A DNA stretch of 64,000 nucleotides from Microbacterium sp. MM2322. Lineage in GTDB: Bacteria > Actinomycetota > Actinomycetes > Actinomycetales > Microbacteriaceae. Position 1 is the first letter of the stretch, and each line of letters opens with the position of its first letter. A program made the position numbers and the translations under genes. Location: positions 682,001 to 746,000 of the forward strand of contig NZ_OZ075067.1 of the NCBI RefSeq assembly GCF_964186585.1, read 5' to 3'. The notes beneath the pieces were generated by a model. It was not told the DNA's origin. It did not search any database and was given only the letters and a program-made list of their open reading frames with translations. Of the stretch, positions 1-7,793 are shown in pieces.

Positions 1-648
1 TCGTTCGACGAGTGGAACGTCTGGTACCTGTCTCGGTGGGAGAACGTCGAGAAGATCGACGGCATCGACAACTGGCCGGTGGCTCCGCGGCTGCTCGAGG
101 ACGTGTATTCGGTGGTGGATGCCGTGGTCTTCGGCAGCCTCATGATCTCGCTACTCAAGCACGCCGACCGGGTCGCCAGTGCGTCGCTTGCGCAGCTCGT
201 CAACGTGATCGCGCCGATCATGACGGAGCCGGGTGGGCCGGCGTGGCGGCAGACGACGTTCTTCCCGTTCTCGCTGACGTCGCGCCTCGCGCAGGGGACC
301 GCGCTGCGGGTGCTGATCGACGCGCCGTCGTACGAGACGGCGGTTTTCGGCGAGGTTCCGCTCGTCGACGCCGTCGCGACGCGCGACGACGAGACCGGGC
401 AGAGCTCAGTGTTCCTCGTGAACCGCAGCCGCACCGAGTCGATCGAGGTGACGGTCGACGTGTCGGGCCTGGGCGTTTCGTCGATCACCGAGACGCACAC
501 GCTGTCGGATGACGACGTCTACGCGAAGAACACGCTGGCCGATCGTGAGCGGGTGGCGTCGCGGGCGAACGAGTCTGCGCGCGTCGAGAACGGCACGCTG
601 ACGATCACGCTGCCGCCGGTGTCGTGGACGGCGGTCGCCCTCAGCTGA
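1..648 (+). CDS. alpha-L-arabinofuranosidase, GH51 family, C-terminal part
   Basis: Partial gene entering from the left edge; the frame is open from base 1 and ends at TGA 646-648, giving 215 residues. It opens with SFDEWNVWYL, the conserved GH51 motif whose Glu is, from family knowledge, the probable catalytic nucleophile. The rest matches the late barrel (IAPIMTEPGG, QTTFFPF) and the C-terminal beta domain ending in PPVSWTAVAL, which is typical of this family. GH51 enzymes release terminal arabinofuranosyl residues from hemicellulose or arabino-oligosaccharides, usually inside the cell. No signal peptide can be judged because the N-terminus is missing. A hairpin follows the stop codon. Confidence 0.9.
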   Translation, partial: SFDEWNVWYLSRWENVEKIDGIDNWPVAPRLLEDVYSVVDAVVFGSLMISLLKHADRVASASLAQLVNVIAPIMTEPGGPAWRQTTFFPFSLTSRLAQGTALRVLIDAPSYETAVFGEVPLVDAVATRDDETGQSSVFLVNRSRTESIEVTVDVSGLGVSSITETHTLSDDDVYAKNTLADRERVASRANESARVENGTLTITLPPVSWTAVALS

Positions 649-658
649 CGCCCCGCAG

Positions 659-693
659 GAGGCATCCGATCGTCCTGGCGAGACGGATGCCTC
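659..693 (+). terminator. stem-loop after the GH51 gene
   Basis: Arms GAGGCATCCG (659-668) and CGGATGCCTC (684-693) pair perfectly over 10 bp with a 15-base loop, starting 10 bases after the arabinofuranosidase stop. There is no T-run, as is common in high-GC actinobacteria. Confidence 0.6.
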
Positions 694-724
694 TGGTGCG
701 ACACTCTCGGATGAGGGGGTCGGC

Positions 725-1156
725 ATGAAGCGTGCGCTGGTCGTGGGGGGATTCGGAGTGATGGCGGTGGCAGGCATCGCGGGGTGCGCCGCGGGTGCCG
801 CGGCGAGGGTCGATTCGGTGACATGCGTGTCCTGGGCGGCATTCGAATCCGAGGAGTCTCGTATCGAGGCGGCCGATCTCGTGGTCGATGTCGATGCCGT
901 CCAGCCCGATGGCACGAGCGACGTGTACGGGTACGCGGCGAATGCGTATCGTCTCTCGGGGGTGTCGATGATCAAGGGCGACCTGACGGACATCCGCGAT
1001 CTGCGCGTGGCTTCGACTGCGGACAACTGCGCGTCGCCGGCCTATGCGAACGGGGACCCGATGCTGCAGAAGGGCCCGCTCCGCCTGTACCTGAGTTTCG
1101 ACAGCGGGCAATGGATCACCCTCTCGCCCTTCGACGGCGTGCGGCCCGCGTCGTGA
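725..1156 (+). CDS. putative lipoprotein of unknown function
   Basis: A 143-residue protein. Its N-terminus has a short basic start (MKR), a hydrophobic stretch and a lipobox-like GIAGC with Cys at about residue 21, so it is probably exported and lipid-anchored. The mature part holds two further Cys (in VTCVSW and DNCASP) that could form a disulfide. I do not recognise the family. The start follows a purine-rich GAGGGGG ribosome site. Its stop overlaps the next gene's GTG by three bases within GTGA, so the two are probably translationally coupled. Confidence 0.7.
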   Translation: MKRALVVGGFGVMAVAGIAGCAAGAAARVDSVTCVSWAAFESEESRIEAADLVVDVDAVQPDGTSDVYGYAANAYRLSGVSMIKGDLTDIRDLRVASTADNCASPAYANGDPMLQKGPLRLYLSFDSGQWITLSPFDGVRPAS

Positions 1157-1698
1157 GGTTCGTCTTCCACCAGCGCGTCCCGCTCGTGGGTGAGCTGCTC
1201 GTCCCGGCATCCGATCTCGCGGAGATCGACCCTGACGGGTATGCGCGGGCGATGGCGAAGTACGACGACACCCCGGAGCGGCAGCGTCTCAGAAACACGG
1301 CGATCCCGGGCACGGGCCGCACGTGGACCGAGGTCGTCTTTTTGAGCCCGGTGCATCCGCATGCGATCTGGCGGGCCTGGCGCAAGGTGCGCGGCAAGGA
1401 TCTCCCGCGTGTGGAGTTCTGGGCGATCCCCGCGGCGGACCTGCCGGTGGGAACGGTGGCTCTCGACCGCAGCGTGTCTGCCGTCGGTGACCCGATCGAT
1501 GCGTCGGAGGTTGCGCCCTTCGACGCGGCGTCGTTCACGACGGCGATCGAGGTACCCGCGGCGAACCGGGTGTGGCTCGAGGAGATGGCGCGTCGCGGGG
1601 TGAGCGGAGCCTGGTTCCACGGCATCCCGCATGTTCTGGCGCCAGGCGCGGTTCCGCTCGGGAATGCGCGCGTGATCGGCTGGGAAGAGCCGGTTTGA
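1153..1698 (+). CDS. hypothetical protein coupled to the upstream lipoprotein
   Basis: The GTG at 1153 overlaps the preceding stop (GTGA) and is preferred over more upstream in-frame starts, which would overlap the lipoprotein gene. The product has 181 residues, begins VRFVFHQRVPLVGELLVPASDL, and has no signal peptide, membrane segment or motif I recognise. Trp-rich stretches (AIWRAWRKVRG, WLEEMARRGVSGAW) suggest a soluble folded protein. Coupling to the lipoprotein gene suggests a shared role, which cannot be named. Confidence 0.6.
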   Translation: MRFVFHQRVPLVGELLVPASDLAEIDPDGYARAMAKYDDTPERQRLRNTAIPGTGRTWTEVVFLSPVHPHAIWRAWRKVRGKDLPRVEFWAIPAADLPVGTVALDRSVSAVGDPIDASEVAPFDAASFTTAIEVPAANRVWLEEMARRGVSGAWFHGIPHVLAPGAVPLGNARVIGWEEPV

Positions 1699-1754
1699 CG
1701 ACGCTCCTCACCCCCCGCGTATCCCCACACCAGATGGTCACCTCGCCGGCCGAT

Positions 1755-3074
1755 CTAGAACGGCGGCGGCGGGGTTGGATCCGGCCTGAAGTACGGTCCG
1801 CGTCTCGGCGGTGGCATGGCCACGTCCGGATCCGGCGGCGGATCGAGGTGTGAGATGAAGCGCGCCGCGGGAGCCGGTCGGTCAGTGTATGTGCGGCCGG
1901 TCGGGCTCGTCCAGCGCAGCACTCCTGCCTGCGTCTGGATGACACTCCACGCGGACGCGTGCTTCAGAACGTGATGGCGTCGGCAGAGATGCGCCAGATT
2001 GTCGGGTCGCGTGGCACCGCCGTGCGCCGCATCGACGGTGTGGTCGATGTCGGAGCGCCACACCGGGAGGCGGCATCCGACGAATCGGCAGTGCTCGTCC
2101 CGCGCGCGAAGGAAGCGGCGCAGCTGCTCGGACGGCCGGTAGCGGTCGACGGCGAGGACGGCGCCTTGGACCGGGTGCGTCATGACGCGATCCCAACCCG
2201 AGGCCGCGCCCGCCAGGCGCAGAGCGTCATCGAGGGGAACCGGCCCGTAACCGGCGAGCACGCAGGGCTCGGTCGAACCTGCGACGGCCGTCATGACGGG
2301 AACCGTCACCTGGACGTGGCCTGTGATGCCGGCCAGACCGTCCCCATGAGCGACGGGATCTGCGCCGAGGAGAAGATCGGTCAAGACGTCGGCGCGCAGT
2401 TCGTCGAGTGAGCGCGAATCGGCTGCGGCGTCACCACCCGCATCCCGCACGGCACGCGCCATCGCCCCCAGACGATCGACGATCCCGTGCGCCTCGACCG
2501 CTGGCAGATCCGCGATCAGCCGCGCCATGCCGTCTGCGCTGTTAGCCACGATCACGCGCCGCGCAACTCTCGCGCGGGCATGGCGGTCGGCGAGCGACTC
2601 AGGATGCGCGCGCTCGGCGAGGGCGACGGCGATCGGCCGCAACCGCGTGGCCGTCGTCTCTTTCGCCTGTGCGAGCACGCGCCGCTCGAACCACGCTCGC
2701 GCGTCGTCGTCGAACAGCCCGGCGGATGCGTCGACGATCACCGAAACGTGCCGCCGGTCGATCGCCCCCTCCTGCCACGCCGCGAGGGTTGCCGGCAGAA
2801 GCGTGGACAGGGATGCCGCGGCATCCATTCGCGCCTGCACTGTGCGATCGCCGATGCGGGTCGCTGCGCCCAGCTGCGCGGCCAGATCGCGCGCGGCGAG
2901 GTCGGATCCGTGCGAGGTGGTTCCTTGCGCGTCGAGGGACCTCACCCAGGCGTGCGCCTCGGCGAGGAGAGCGACCTCAGCGGCCTCTGCCACGGCAATC
3001 CGGCGCCTGGCCTCGAGGGCTCGCTCAACGAACCGTTCCGCCCTGCGGAGGTCGTCGATCGCGGATCCTGACAT
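1755..3074 (-). CDS. DUF222 / HNH-endonuclease domain protein (copy 1)
   Basis: A 439-residue protein with the DUF222 (13E12-repeat type) architecture: a long helical N-terminal region (residues 1 to about 300), then a C-terminal HNH nuclease fold. The nuclease part shows CRFVGC, then DIDHTVDAAHGG, DNLAHLCRRHH and LRWTSPTGRTY, so the zinc Cys, the DH metal-binding pair and the final His are present. Two more copies lie at 12327-13652 and 15966-17282, and this is the most divergent. Family members are often multi-copy and their target is unknown. A 17-bp element shared with the other two copies lies 12 bases before the start. A LexA-like box lies between this gene and the divergent small gene. 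Confidence 0.88.
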   Translation of the reverse strand: MSGSAIDDLRRAERFVERALEARRRIAVAEAAEVALLAEAHAWVRSLDAQGTTSHGSDLAARDLAAQLGAATRIGDRTVQARMDAAASLSTLLPATLAAWQEGAIDRRHVSVIVDASAGLFDDDARAWFERRVLAQAKETTATRLRPIAVALAERAHPESLADRHARARVARRVIVANSADGMARLIADLPAVEAHGIVDRLGAMARAVRDAGGDAAADSRSLDELRADVLTDLLLGADPVAHGDGLAGITGHVQVTVPVMTAVAGSTEPCVLAGYGPVPLDDALRLAGAASGWDRVMTHPVQGAVLAVDRYRPSEQLRRFLRARDEHCRFVGCRLPVWRSDIDHTVDAAHGGATRPDNLAHLCRRHHVLKHASAWSVIQTQAGVLRWTSPTGRTYTDRPAPAARFISHLDPPPDPDVAMPPPRRGPYFRPDPTPPPPF

Positions 3075-3086
3075 GTCTCGATCATG

Positions 3087-3103
3087 GCACCGACCTCAGA
3101 CAT
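3087..3103 (-). promoter_or_regulatory. conserved 17-bp upstream element of DUF222/HNH copy 1
   Basis: On the minus strand it reads ATGTCTGAGGTCGGTGC, 15 of 17 identical to the elements before the other two copies and at the same 12-base distance from the start codon. Read as codons it gives MSEVGA, as do the other two. Confidence 0.5.
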
Positions 3104-3130
3104 TGATTCGAAACTGCGTCTCGATTGTGG

Positions 3131-3144
3131 AGAACAAATGTTCT
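3131..3144 (+). promoter_or_regulatory. putative LexA (SOS) operator
   Basis: AGAACAAATGTTCT contains GAAC-N4-GTTC with matching A/T flanks. This fits the Gram-positive/actinobacterial LexA consensus CGAACnnnnGTTCG, differing only in the outermost pair. It touches the -10-like TAGCCT (3144-3149) of the gene starting at 3157, a position where a bound repressor would block transcription. It also sits 57 bases upstream of the divergent HNH gene, so either or both could be controlled. Confidence 0.55.
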
Positions 3145-3156
3145 AGCCTGAGTGTC

Positions 3157-3411
3157 ATGGAAGCCCGGGCATTCGAACACGATCTGACGCTGTGGTTCGT
3201 CGACGACGTGCCTGCGCGCATGTTCTTCGGTGGTCGCCGGTGGAGCGTGACCGACACCCCCACTCGCCTCGGGCCAGCGACGTGGCCGTCGCCACCCGAG
3301 CCGGTTGCACACGCCTGGCGGTTCCAGGCGACCGACCGATCCGGTGTCTCGTTCGTCTTCGACGTCTACGACGACGGTGACCACTGGCATGTCCACCGTG
3401 CGTACTCCTGA
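3157..3411 (+). CDS. small conserved-type protein, possibly SOS-controlled
   Basis: An 84-residue soluble protein from an ATG seven bases after TAGCCT, which suggests a nearly leaderless mRNA. It is rich in Trp and aromatic residues (LTLWFVDD, FGGRRWSV, AWRFQATD, FVFDVYDDGDHWHVHRAYS). The layout (short beta-rich protein, GRRW then W-F-A then a D-W-V-R end) resembles the small DUF6504-type proteins that sit beside SOS mutagenesis genes in actinobacteria, but I cannot confirm that without a search. A putative LexA box overlaps its promoter. It is convergent with the next gene, with only two bases between their stop codons. Confidence 0.6.
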   Translation: MEARAFEHDLTLWFVDDVPARMFFGGRRWSVTDTPTRLGPATWPSPPEPVAHAWRFQATDRSGVSFVFDVYDDGDHWHVHRAYS

Positions 3412-3413
3412 GC

Positions 3414-4337
3414 TCACCGAAGGTACGCATCCACCATGAGCTCTCCGCGGATGCCGCGCAGCGCGTCGACGATCGTGGGAACGGTCCGCGATCCGGCTGA
3501 CCGCACCACCACGTCGTTCGGTCCCCGCGCCTCGAGCCCGCCCGTTCGCACTCGCACCACCTCCCACCCGGCTGCGCGCAGCAGGGAGTCCTTCCGCCGA
3601 TCGGATGCCTCTCGCTTGCCCACGTGCTCGAGTCCGTGGCGGCCGGGGGTGTCGTACTCCACGGCCACGCGTAGTTCGGGCAGCAGGATGTCGGGCCACA
3701 CTTCGCGGTGTCTGAAGAACGGTCGCCCGACGCGGACCGCCGTCATCCCTTCGGTGAAGAGGAGCGCGGCGGTGAGGTCTGCGCGCAGGCGCGCTTCCGC
3801 GGCGGATGCGGGCCGCGGAGCGCACTCGCTCGTGAACGGCGCCCCGATCGAGACGTCCGGCGTCTTGTCGCAGATCGTCGCGGTCGCACGCTTTTTCACG
3901 GGTGCTGGGCCCGGCGCCACCGGCATCCGCACCGCCTTCGCCCGCTCCACCGCAGTGAGCACCGCCTTCGCGTCGAGGCGCTCGACGACCTTCACGGGCC
4001 GCGGCGCCGCGAGGGCGGAGCACTCCGGGCACCACGCCGACCGTCGCCGCACGCGGCCCGGCCGCTCCCGCTGCTCTGTCGGTGTCGCGGCGAATCGGTG
4101 GCCCGCCGAACACTCCCAGCACAGCAGCACGTCGGCGGCCGGGGGGATCTGCGACAGGACGATGCCCTCGTTGAGGTCGGGGTGGTACTGCCGGATCAGT
4201 TCGGGGTACGCAGCCCATGCCGACCGATAGGTGCCGACGGCGTACGGGACGTCGGTGCCGCGCGAGAACTGACGCCGCTCCCACCACCACCGCACCGGTT
4301 CCGTCACGGTGCCGACGGTAGAGGCGGGTTCGGACAC
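3414..4337 (-). CDS. zinc-ribbon protein with a C-terminal endonuclease-like domain
   Basis: A 307-residue protein from a GTG start. Near the N-terminus (about 70-110) is a treble-clef zinc ribbon, CWECSAGHRF followed by WCPEC, of the kind found in DUF4379-type proteins. A low-complexity linker follows. From about residue 180 there is a PD-(D/E)XK-like fold similar to DUF559/Vsr: WPDILLPELRVAVEYD with acidic residues at the expected sites, then a Lys/Arg-rich helix and LLRAAGWEVVRVR. This suggests a DNA-binding or cutting protein. It stands alone between unrelated genes. I see no partner methylase, so a restriction role is not supported. Confidence 0.7.
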   Translation of the reverse strand: MSEPASTVGTVTEPVRWWWERRQFSRGTDVPYAVGTYRSAWAAYPELIRQYHPDLNEGIVLSQIPPAADVLLCWECSAGHRFAATPTEQRERPGRVRRRSAWCPECSALAAPRPVKVVERLDAKAVLTAVERAKAVRMPVAPGPAPVKKRATATICDKTPDVSIGAPFTSECAPRPASAAEARLRADLTAALLFTEGMTAVRVGRPFFRHREVWPDILLPELRVAVEYDTPGRHGLEHVGKREASDRRKDSLLRAAGWEVVRVRTGGLEARGPNDVVVRSAGSRTVPTIVDALRGIRGELMVDAYLR

Positions 4338-4375
4338 GTGCAGGTGTCGACGTGGCGACCCGCCATACTGTCGGG

Positions 4376-5134
4376 GTGAGTCTGCTCCGGAGCCTTCCCG
4401 TCGTGCTCGTTCTTGCCGTCGTGCTGACCGGGTGCGTGTCTACGAACGACCTCGAGCCTGAAAAGCTGCCGTCGCCACTTCAGAGCACCACACCCATCGA
4501 GCCGCGAGGTGAGTTCGCATCGTGTGCGGATGAGGTCGAGGTGGACACGCCTCTGGTGAATTCCCTGCAGGGGATGCCGGGGATCGACGAGGTCGTCGAG
4601 TCGGCGTCACGTGCGAAGAGGTACGAACGCAGCGAACGGGCCTGCGTGCCGGCGGGGACGCAGCCCGGGTATCCGGCGGAGCCGTGCGCGGCCGCGATCG
4701 GCGACAACGCTGCCTACACCGCTCCGCTCGACTACATGTTCGCGGCTGGAGCGGCGGATCAGACATCCCTGCAACTCAGTGCCCAGACCGCGGCGGGGGC
4801 CGAGTTCGCGTACGCTGCGTCGATGTGGCGGTTCGCCTCGGCGTCAGAGGCCGCGGTGGCGCCGCTCATCGACCTGGTCTCGTCATGCGACGGTGTCATG
4901 GAGTCCACGAGCGATGATGCACATCGCTTCGACTTGTTTGACGGCGATGAGCCCCACCTGCGCCTCGTCGTCGCCGAAACCGACGTTCTCCTCTATCGCA
5001 GCGTTCAAGTCGCCGACGGGTCCGGCAGCGACGGCGTGCCGTCGACGGCGTCCGGGCTTCTTCCCGCCGCGGCGGTCGACCACCTCGAGAAGTGGTGGCT
5101 CGCCAACGCGACGAAGGTTCCGCGCGAGCCCTGA
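4376..5134 (+). CDS. putative lipoprotein of unknown function
   Basis: The GTG at 4376 is preferred: it lies six bases after CATACT (4364-4369), the spacing seen at many leaderless starts here, and gives a clean signal peptide. The start (VSLLRSLP, hydrophobic VVLVLAVVLTGC) has a lipobox LTGC, so the mature protein would begin at Cys about 20. The product has 252 residues. The mature domain has four more Cys (FASCADEV, RACVPAG, EPCAAAIG, SSCDGVM), probably disulfides, and a Ser/Asp-rich beta pattern. I do not recognise the family. Confidence 0.7.
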   Translation: MSLLRSLPVVLVLAVVLTGCVSTNDLEPEKLPSPLQSTTPIEPRGEFASCADEVEVDTPLVNSLQGMPGIDEVVESASRAKRYERSERACVPAGTQPGYPAEPCAAAIGDNAAYTAPLDYMFAAGAADQTSLQLSAQTAAGAEFAYAASMWRFASASEAAVAPLIDLVSSCDGVMESTSDDAHRFDLFDGDEPHLRLVVAETDVLLYRSVQVADGSGSDGVPSTASGLLPAAAVDHLEKWWLANATKVPREP

Positions 5135-5154
5135 TTTCCTAGGCTGAGCCCCGC

Positions 5155-5568
5155 TCAGACGACCTGCCGTCCGCACATCCCGCAGACGCCCGCGGCGGAG
5201 ACCTCGACGAAGCAGTCCGGGCACATCGCCCGCACCACGTCGAGCGAGGGACCGGGGCGCCGCGGTGCGACGGTCCGCTCGGGGCGGGCCTTCGGTGCTG
5301 CGCCGCGAGCGCGGCCGGGGCTTGCGACCGAGGGCGCGGGAGGCGGCGGTGTCTTCGGGCTGTGCTCGGCGCAGTAGTAGCGCACGAAGCCGGCATGGTT
5401 GTTCGGATGCCGGTGCTTGACGGCCCACAGTTCGGTCCGTTCCAGCGGCTCACTGCCCGCGGGGCAGCTCACGCATCGCGTCGGCTCTCCGGGCACGGCC
5501 TCGGCGGCGAGGACCGGTACCTCGAACGGAAGAGCGTCCCGCCAGTCGGATGATCTCGTGATCTTCAT
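5155..5568 (-). CDS. small Cys-rich protein, probably zinc binding
   Basis: The ATG at 5566-5568 is chosen for a good ribosome site (GGAGGGA, eight bases upstream); the open frame extends much further only because it is antisense to menB/menE. The product has 137 residues. The N-terminal part (MKITRSSDWRDALPFEVPVL) carries CVSC and a YYCAEH motif. A Pro/Ala/Arg-rich linker follows, then a C-terminal CPDC-x9-CGMCGR. Two Cys2-type clusters suggest two zinc-ribbon knuckles. It may be a nucleic-acid-associated accessory protein. I know of no defined function. Confidence 0.65.
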   Translation of the reverse strand: MKITRSSDWRDALPFEVPVLAAEAVPGEPTRCVSCPAGSEPLERTELWAVKHRHPNNHAGFVRYYCAEHSPKTPPPPAPSVASPGRARGAAPKARPERTVAPRRPGPSLDVVRAMCPDCFVEVSAAGVCGMCGRQVV

Positions 5569-5682
5569 GCGGGGGTCCCTCCGCGGCGCTCGTTTCGGGG
5601 TGAGAGCCGCCCTACAAGCTTCGCACGCCGGCGGCCCGTTCGGGTGCCCGCGGCGGCGGGAGCACCGGCTGCACCCCGCGCG

Positions 5683-5688
5683 TAGGCT
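5683..5688 (+). promoter_or_regulatory. -10 hexamer of menB
   Basis: TAGGCT followed by six bases (GGCCGG) and then the GTG at 5695, so the transcript probably begins on the start codon. Confidence 0.55.
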
Positions 5689-5694
5689 GGCCGG

Positions 5695-6597
5695 GTGACC
5701 GTCTCCGAGCTCTTCGACCCGTCGGAGTGGACCGAGGCGCCCGGCGCCGCGGCCTACACCGACATCACCGCGCACGTCTCGAACGATGGGCGGATCGCCC
5801 GCATCGCGTTCGATCGCCCCGAGGTGCGGAACGCCTTCCGCCCGCACACGGTCGACGAGCTGTACCGGGCTCTCGACATCGCGCGCCAGGACCCGAAGAT
5901 CGGGGTCGTCCTGCTGACCGGCAACGGTCCGAGCGCGAAGGACGGTGGCTGGGCCTTCTGCTCGGGCGGCGATCAGCGCATCCGCGGGCGCGACGGCTAC
6001 AAGTACTCGGACGACGAGACGGCGGTCCACGATCCGGCTCGCGCGGGGCGCCTCCACATCCTCGAAGTGCAGCGCCTCATCCGGTTCATGCCGAAGGTCG
6101 TCATCGCGGTCATCCCCGGCTGGGCGGCCGGCGGCGGGCACTCGCTGCACATCGTCTGCGACCTCTCGATCGCGAGCGCCGAGCACGGCAAGTTCAAGCA
6201 GACCGACGCGGACGTCGGCTCGTTCGACGCCGGATACGGCTCGGCGTACATGGCTCGCCAGGTCGGTCAGAAGGTCGCCCGCGAGGTGTTCTTCCTCGCC
6301 GAGGAGTACTCCGCGCAGCGGGCGTACGAGATGGGCGCCGTCAATCGCGTCGTCCCGCACGCAGACCTCGAGCGCGAGGCGATCTCGATGGCGCGGACGA
6401 TCCTCGGCAAGTCGCCGACAGCGATCCGCATGTTGAAGTTCGCGTTCAACGCGGTGGATGACGGGATGGTGGGCCAGCAGGTCTTCGCCGGCGAGGCGAC
6501 TCGTCTCGCTTACGGCACCGACGAGGCCGTCGAGGGGCGCGACGCGTTCCTCGAGAAGCGCGACCCGGACTGGGCGCCGTACCCATACCACTTCTGA
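5695..6597 (+). CDS. menB: 1,4-dihydroxy-2-naphthoyl-CoA synthase
   Basis: A 300-residue crotonase-fold enzyme that closes the ring of o-succinylbenzoyl-CoA to DHNA-CoA in menaquinone synthesis. It shows the MenB signatures FCSGGDQRIRGRDGY (oxyanion hole and substrate loop), GWAAGGGHSLHIVCDL, TDADVGSFDAGYGS with the catalytic Asp, and the C-terminal PDWAPYPYHF, whose Tyr completes a neighbour's active site in known MenB structures. Length fits the actinobacterial form. The GTG start is set by the TAGGCT hexamer six bases before it. menE follows nine bases after the stop, so the two are very likely one operon. Confidence 0.97.
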   Translation: MTVSELFDPSEWTEAPGAAAYTDITAHVSNDGRIARIAFDRPEVRNAFRPHTVDELYRALDIARQDPKIGVVLLTGNGPSAKDGGWAFCSGGDQRIRGRDGYKYSDDETAVHDPARAGRLHILEVQRLIRFMPKVVIAVIPGWAAGGGHSLHIVCDLSIASAEHGKFKQTDADVGSFDAGYGSAYMARQVGQKVAREVFFLAEEYSAQRAYEMGAVNRVVPHADLEREAISMARTILGKSPTAIRMLKFAFNAVDDGMVGQQVFAGEATRLAYGTDEAVEGRDAFLEKRDPDWAPYPYHF

Positions 6598-6606
6598 GAC
6601 TCGCGC

Positions 6607-7782
6607 ATGCGACTCAGCCGACTCGATTCCGCCGACCCGCGTGACGTCCTCCGGGCGCTCCGCGGCGCCGCCCTCGGCGCAGGCCCGGCGGTCGCCCTCG
6701 GCGCCCCAGACGGCCTTCCCGACGAGGTCACCGCGGGAACCGCGGTCGTCGTCACGACGAGCGGTTCGACCGGCTACCCGAAGTCCGTCGCCCTCAGCCG
6801 CTCGGCGCTGACCTCGTCGGCTCTCGCCACCGCGAGCCGGATCGGCAGCGGGTCGTGGCTCCTCGCCCTCCCCGCGACCTACGTCGCCGGAGTGCAGGTG
6901 ATGGTCCGGGCACTCGTCGCCGGTCGCGACCCTGCGATCCTGACCGGGTCGTTCACGCCGCAGACGTTCACCGCCGCGGCCTCGGCGATGGCCGCCAGCG
7001 AGGGCGGACACCGCATCCCGACCTACACGTCCCTCGTCCCCGCGCAGGTGCAGACCCTCGTCGAGGCGGGGGAGACGGATGCCGCCGTCGCCCGCGCGTT
7101 CGCGTCGTTCGAGGCCGTGCTGGTCGGCGGTCAGGCGCTCCCGGCCGCGCTCGCCGACCGGGCCGCCGCGCTCGGCGCCCGCATCGTCCGGACCTACGGA
7201 TCGACCGAGACGAGCGGCGGATGCGTCTACGACGGCCGCCCGCTCGACGGCGTCACGCTGCGCATCGAGGACGGCGAGGTCCAGCTCGGCGGCCCGACCC
7301 TCGCCGACGGCTACCTCGGCGATCCCGCCCGCACGGCCGAGGCCTTCGTTCGCGACACGGACGGCGCCCGGTGGTACCGCACCGGCGACCTCGGCTCGTT
7401 CGACGACGGGATGCTGCGCGTCACCGGCCGCCGCGACAACGTCATCGTGTCGGGCGGCGTCAACGTCTCGCTCGATCGTGTCGAACGGGCGGTGCGTGCG
7501 GTCGTCGGACTCACCGGTGCAGTCGTCGTGCCGACCACGGATGAGCGGTGGGGCGCGGCATCCGTCGTCGTCCTGTCGCGCCGCGCGCTCGCCGGACGCA
7601 GCGAGACGGACCTGCTGGCCGAGCTGCGGCTCGCCGTGAAGAACCAGATCGGTGCGCCCGCGCGCCCGCGCGAGCTGCTCGTTCTCGAAGAGGTACCGCT
7701 GACCGCGAGCGGCAAGCCCGACCGCGCGCTCCTGCGGGGGCTCCTGACGGACGAGGACGGGCGGGCCCCGCGCGGGGAATAG
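6607..7782 (+). CDS. menE: o-succinylbenzoate-CoA ligase
   Basis: A 391-residue short-form adenylate-forming enzyme that activates o-succinylbenzoate with ATP and CoA, supplying MenB. The AMP-binding P-loop TTSGSTGYPKS is at residues 50-60. RTYGSTETSGG is the A5-type motif, WYRTGDLG and GRRDNVIVSGG form the hinge region, and TASGKPDR near the end carries the catalytic Lys. The N-terminus is abbreviated compared with fatty-acyl-CoA ligases, as is usual for actinobacterial MenE. It lies between menB and menA in the same direction. Confidence 0.95.
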   Translation: MRLSRLDSADPRDVLRALRGAALGAGPAVALGAPDGLPDEVTAGTAVVVTTSGSTGYPKSVALSRSALTSSALATASRIGSGSWLLALPATYVAGVQVMVRALVAGRDPAILTGSFTPQTFTAAASAMAASEGGHRIPTYTSLVPAQVQTLVEAGETDAAVARAFASFEAVLVGGQALPAALADRAAALGARIVRTYGSTETSGGCVYDGRPLDGVTLRIEDGEVQLGGPTLADGYLGDPARTAEAFVRDTDGARWYRTGDLGSFDDGMLRVTGRRDNVIVSGGVNVSLDRVERAVRAVVGLTGAVVVPTTDERWGAASVVVLSRRALAGRSETDLLAELRLAVKNQIGAPARPRELLVLEEVPLTASGKPDRALLRGLLTDEDGRAPRGE

Positions 7783-7793
7783 GATCACTGCTC

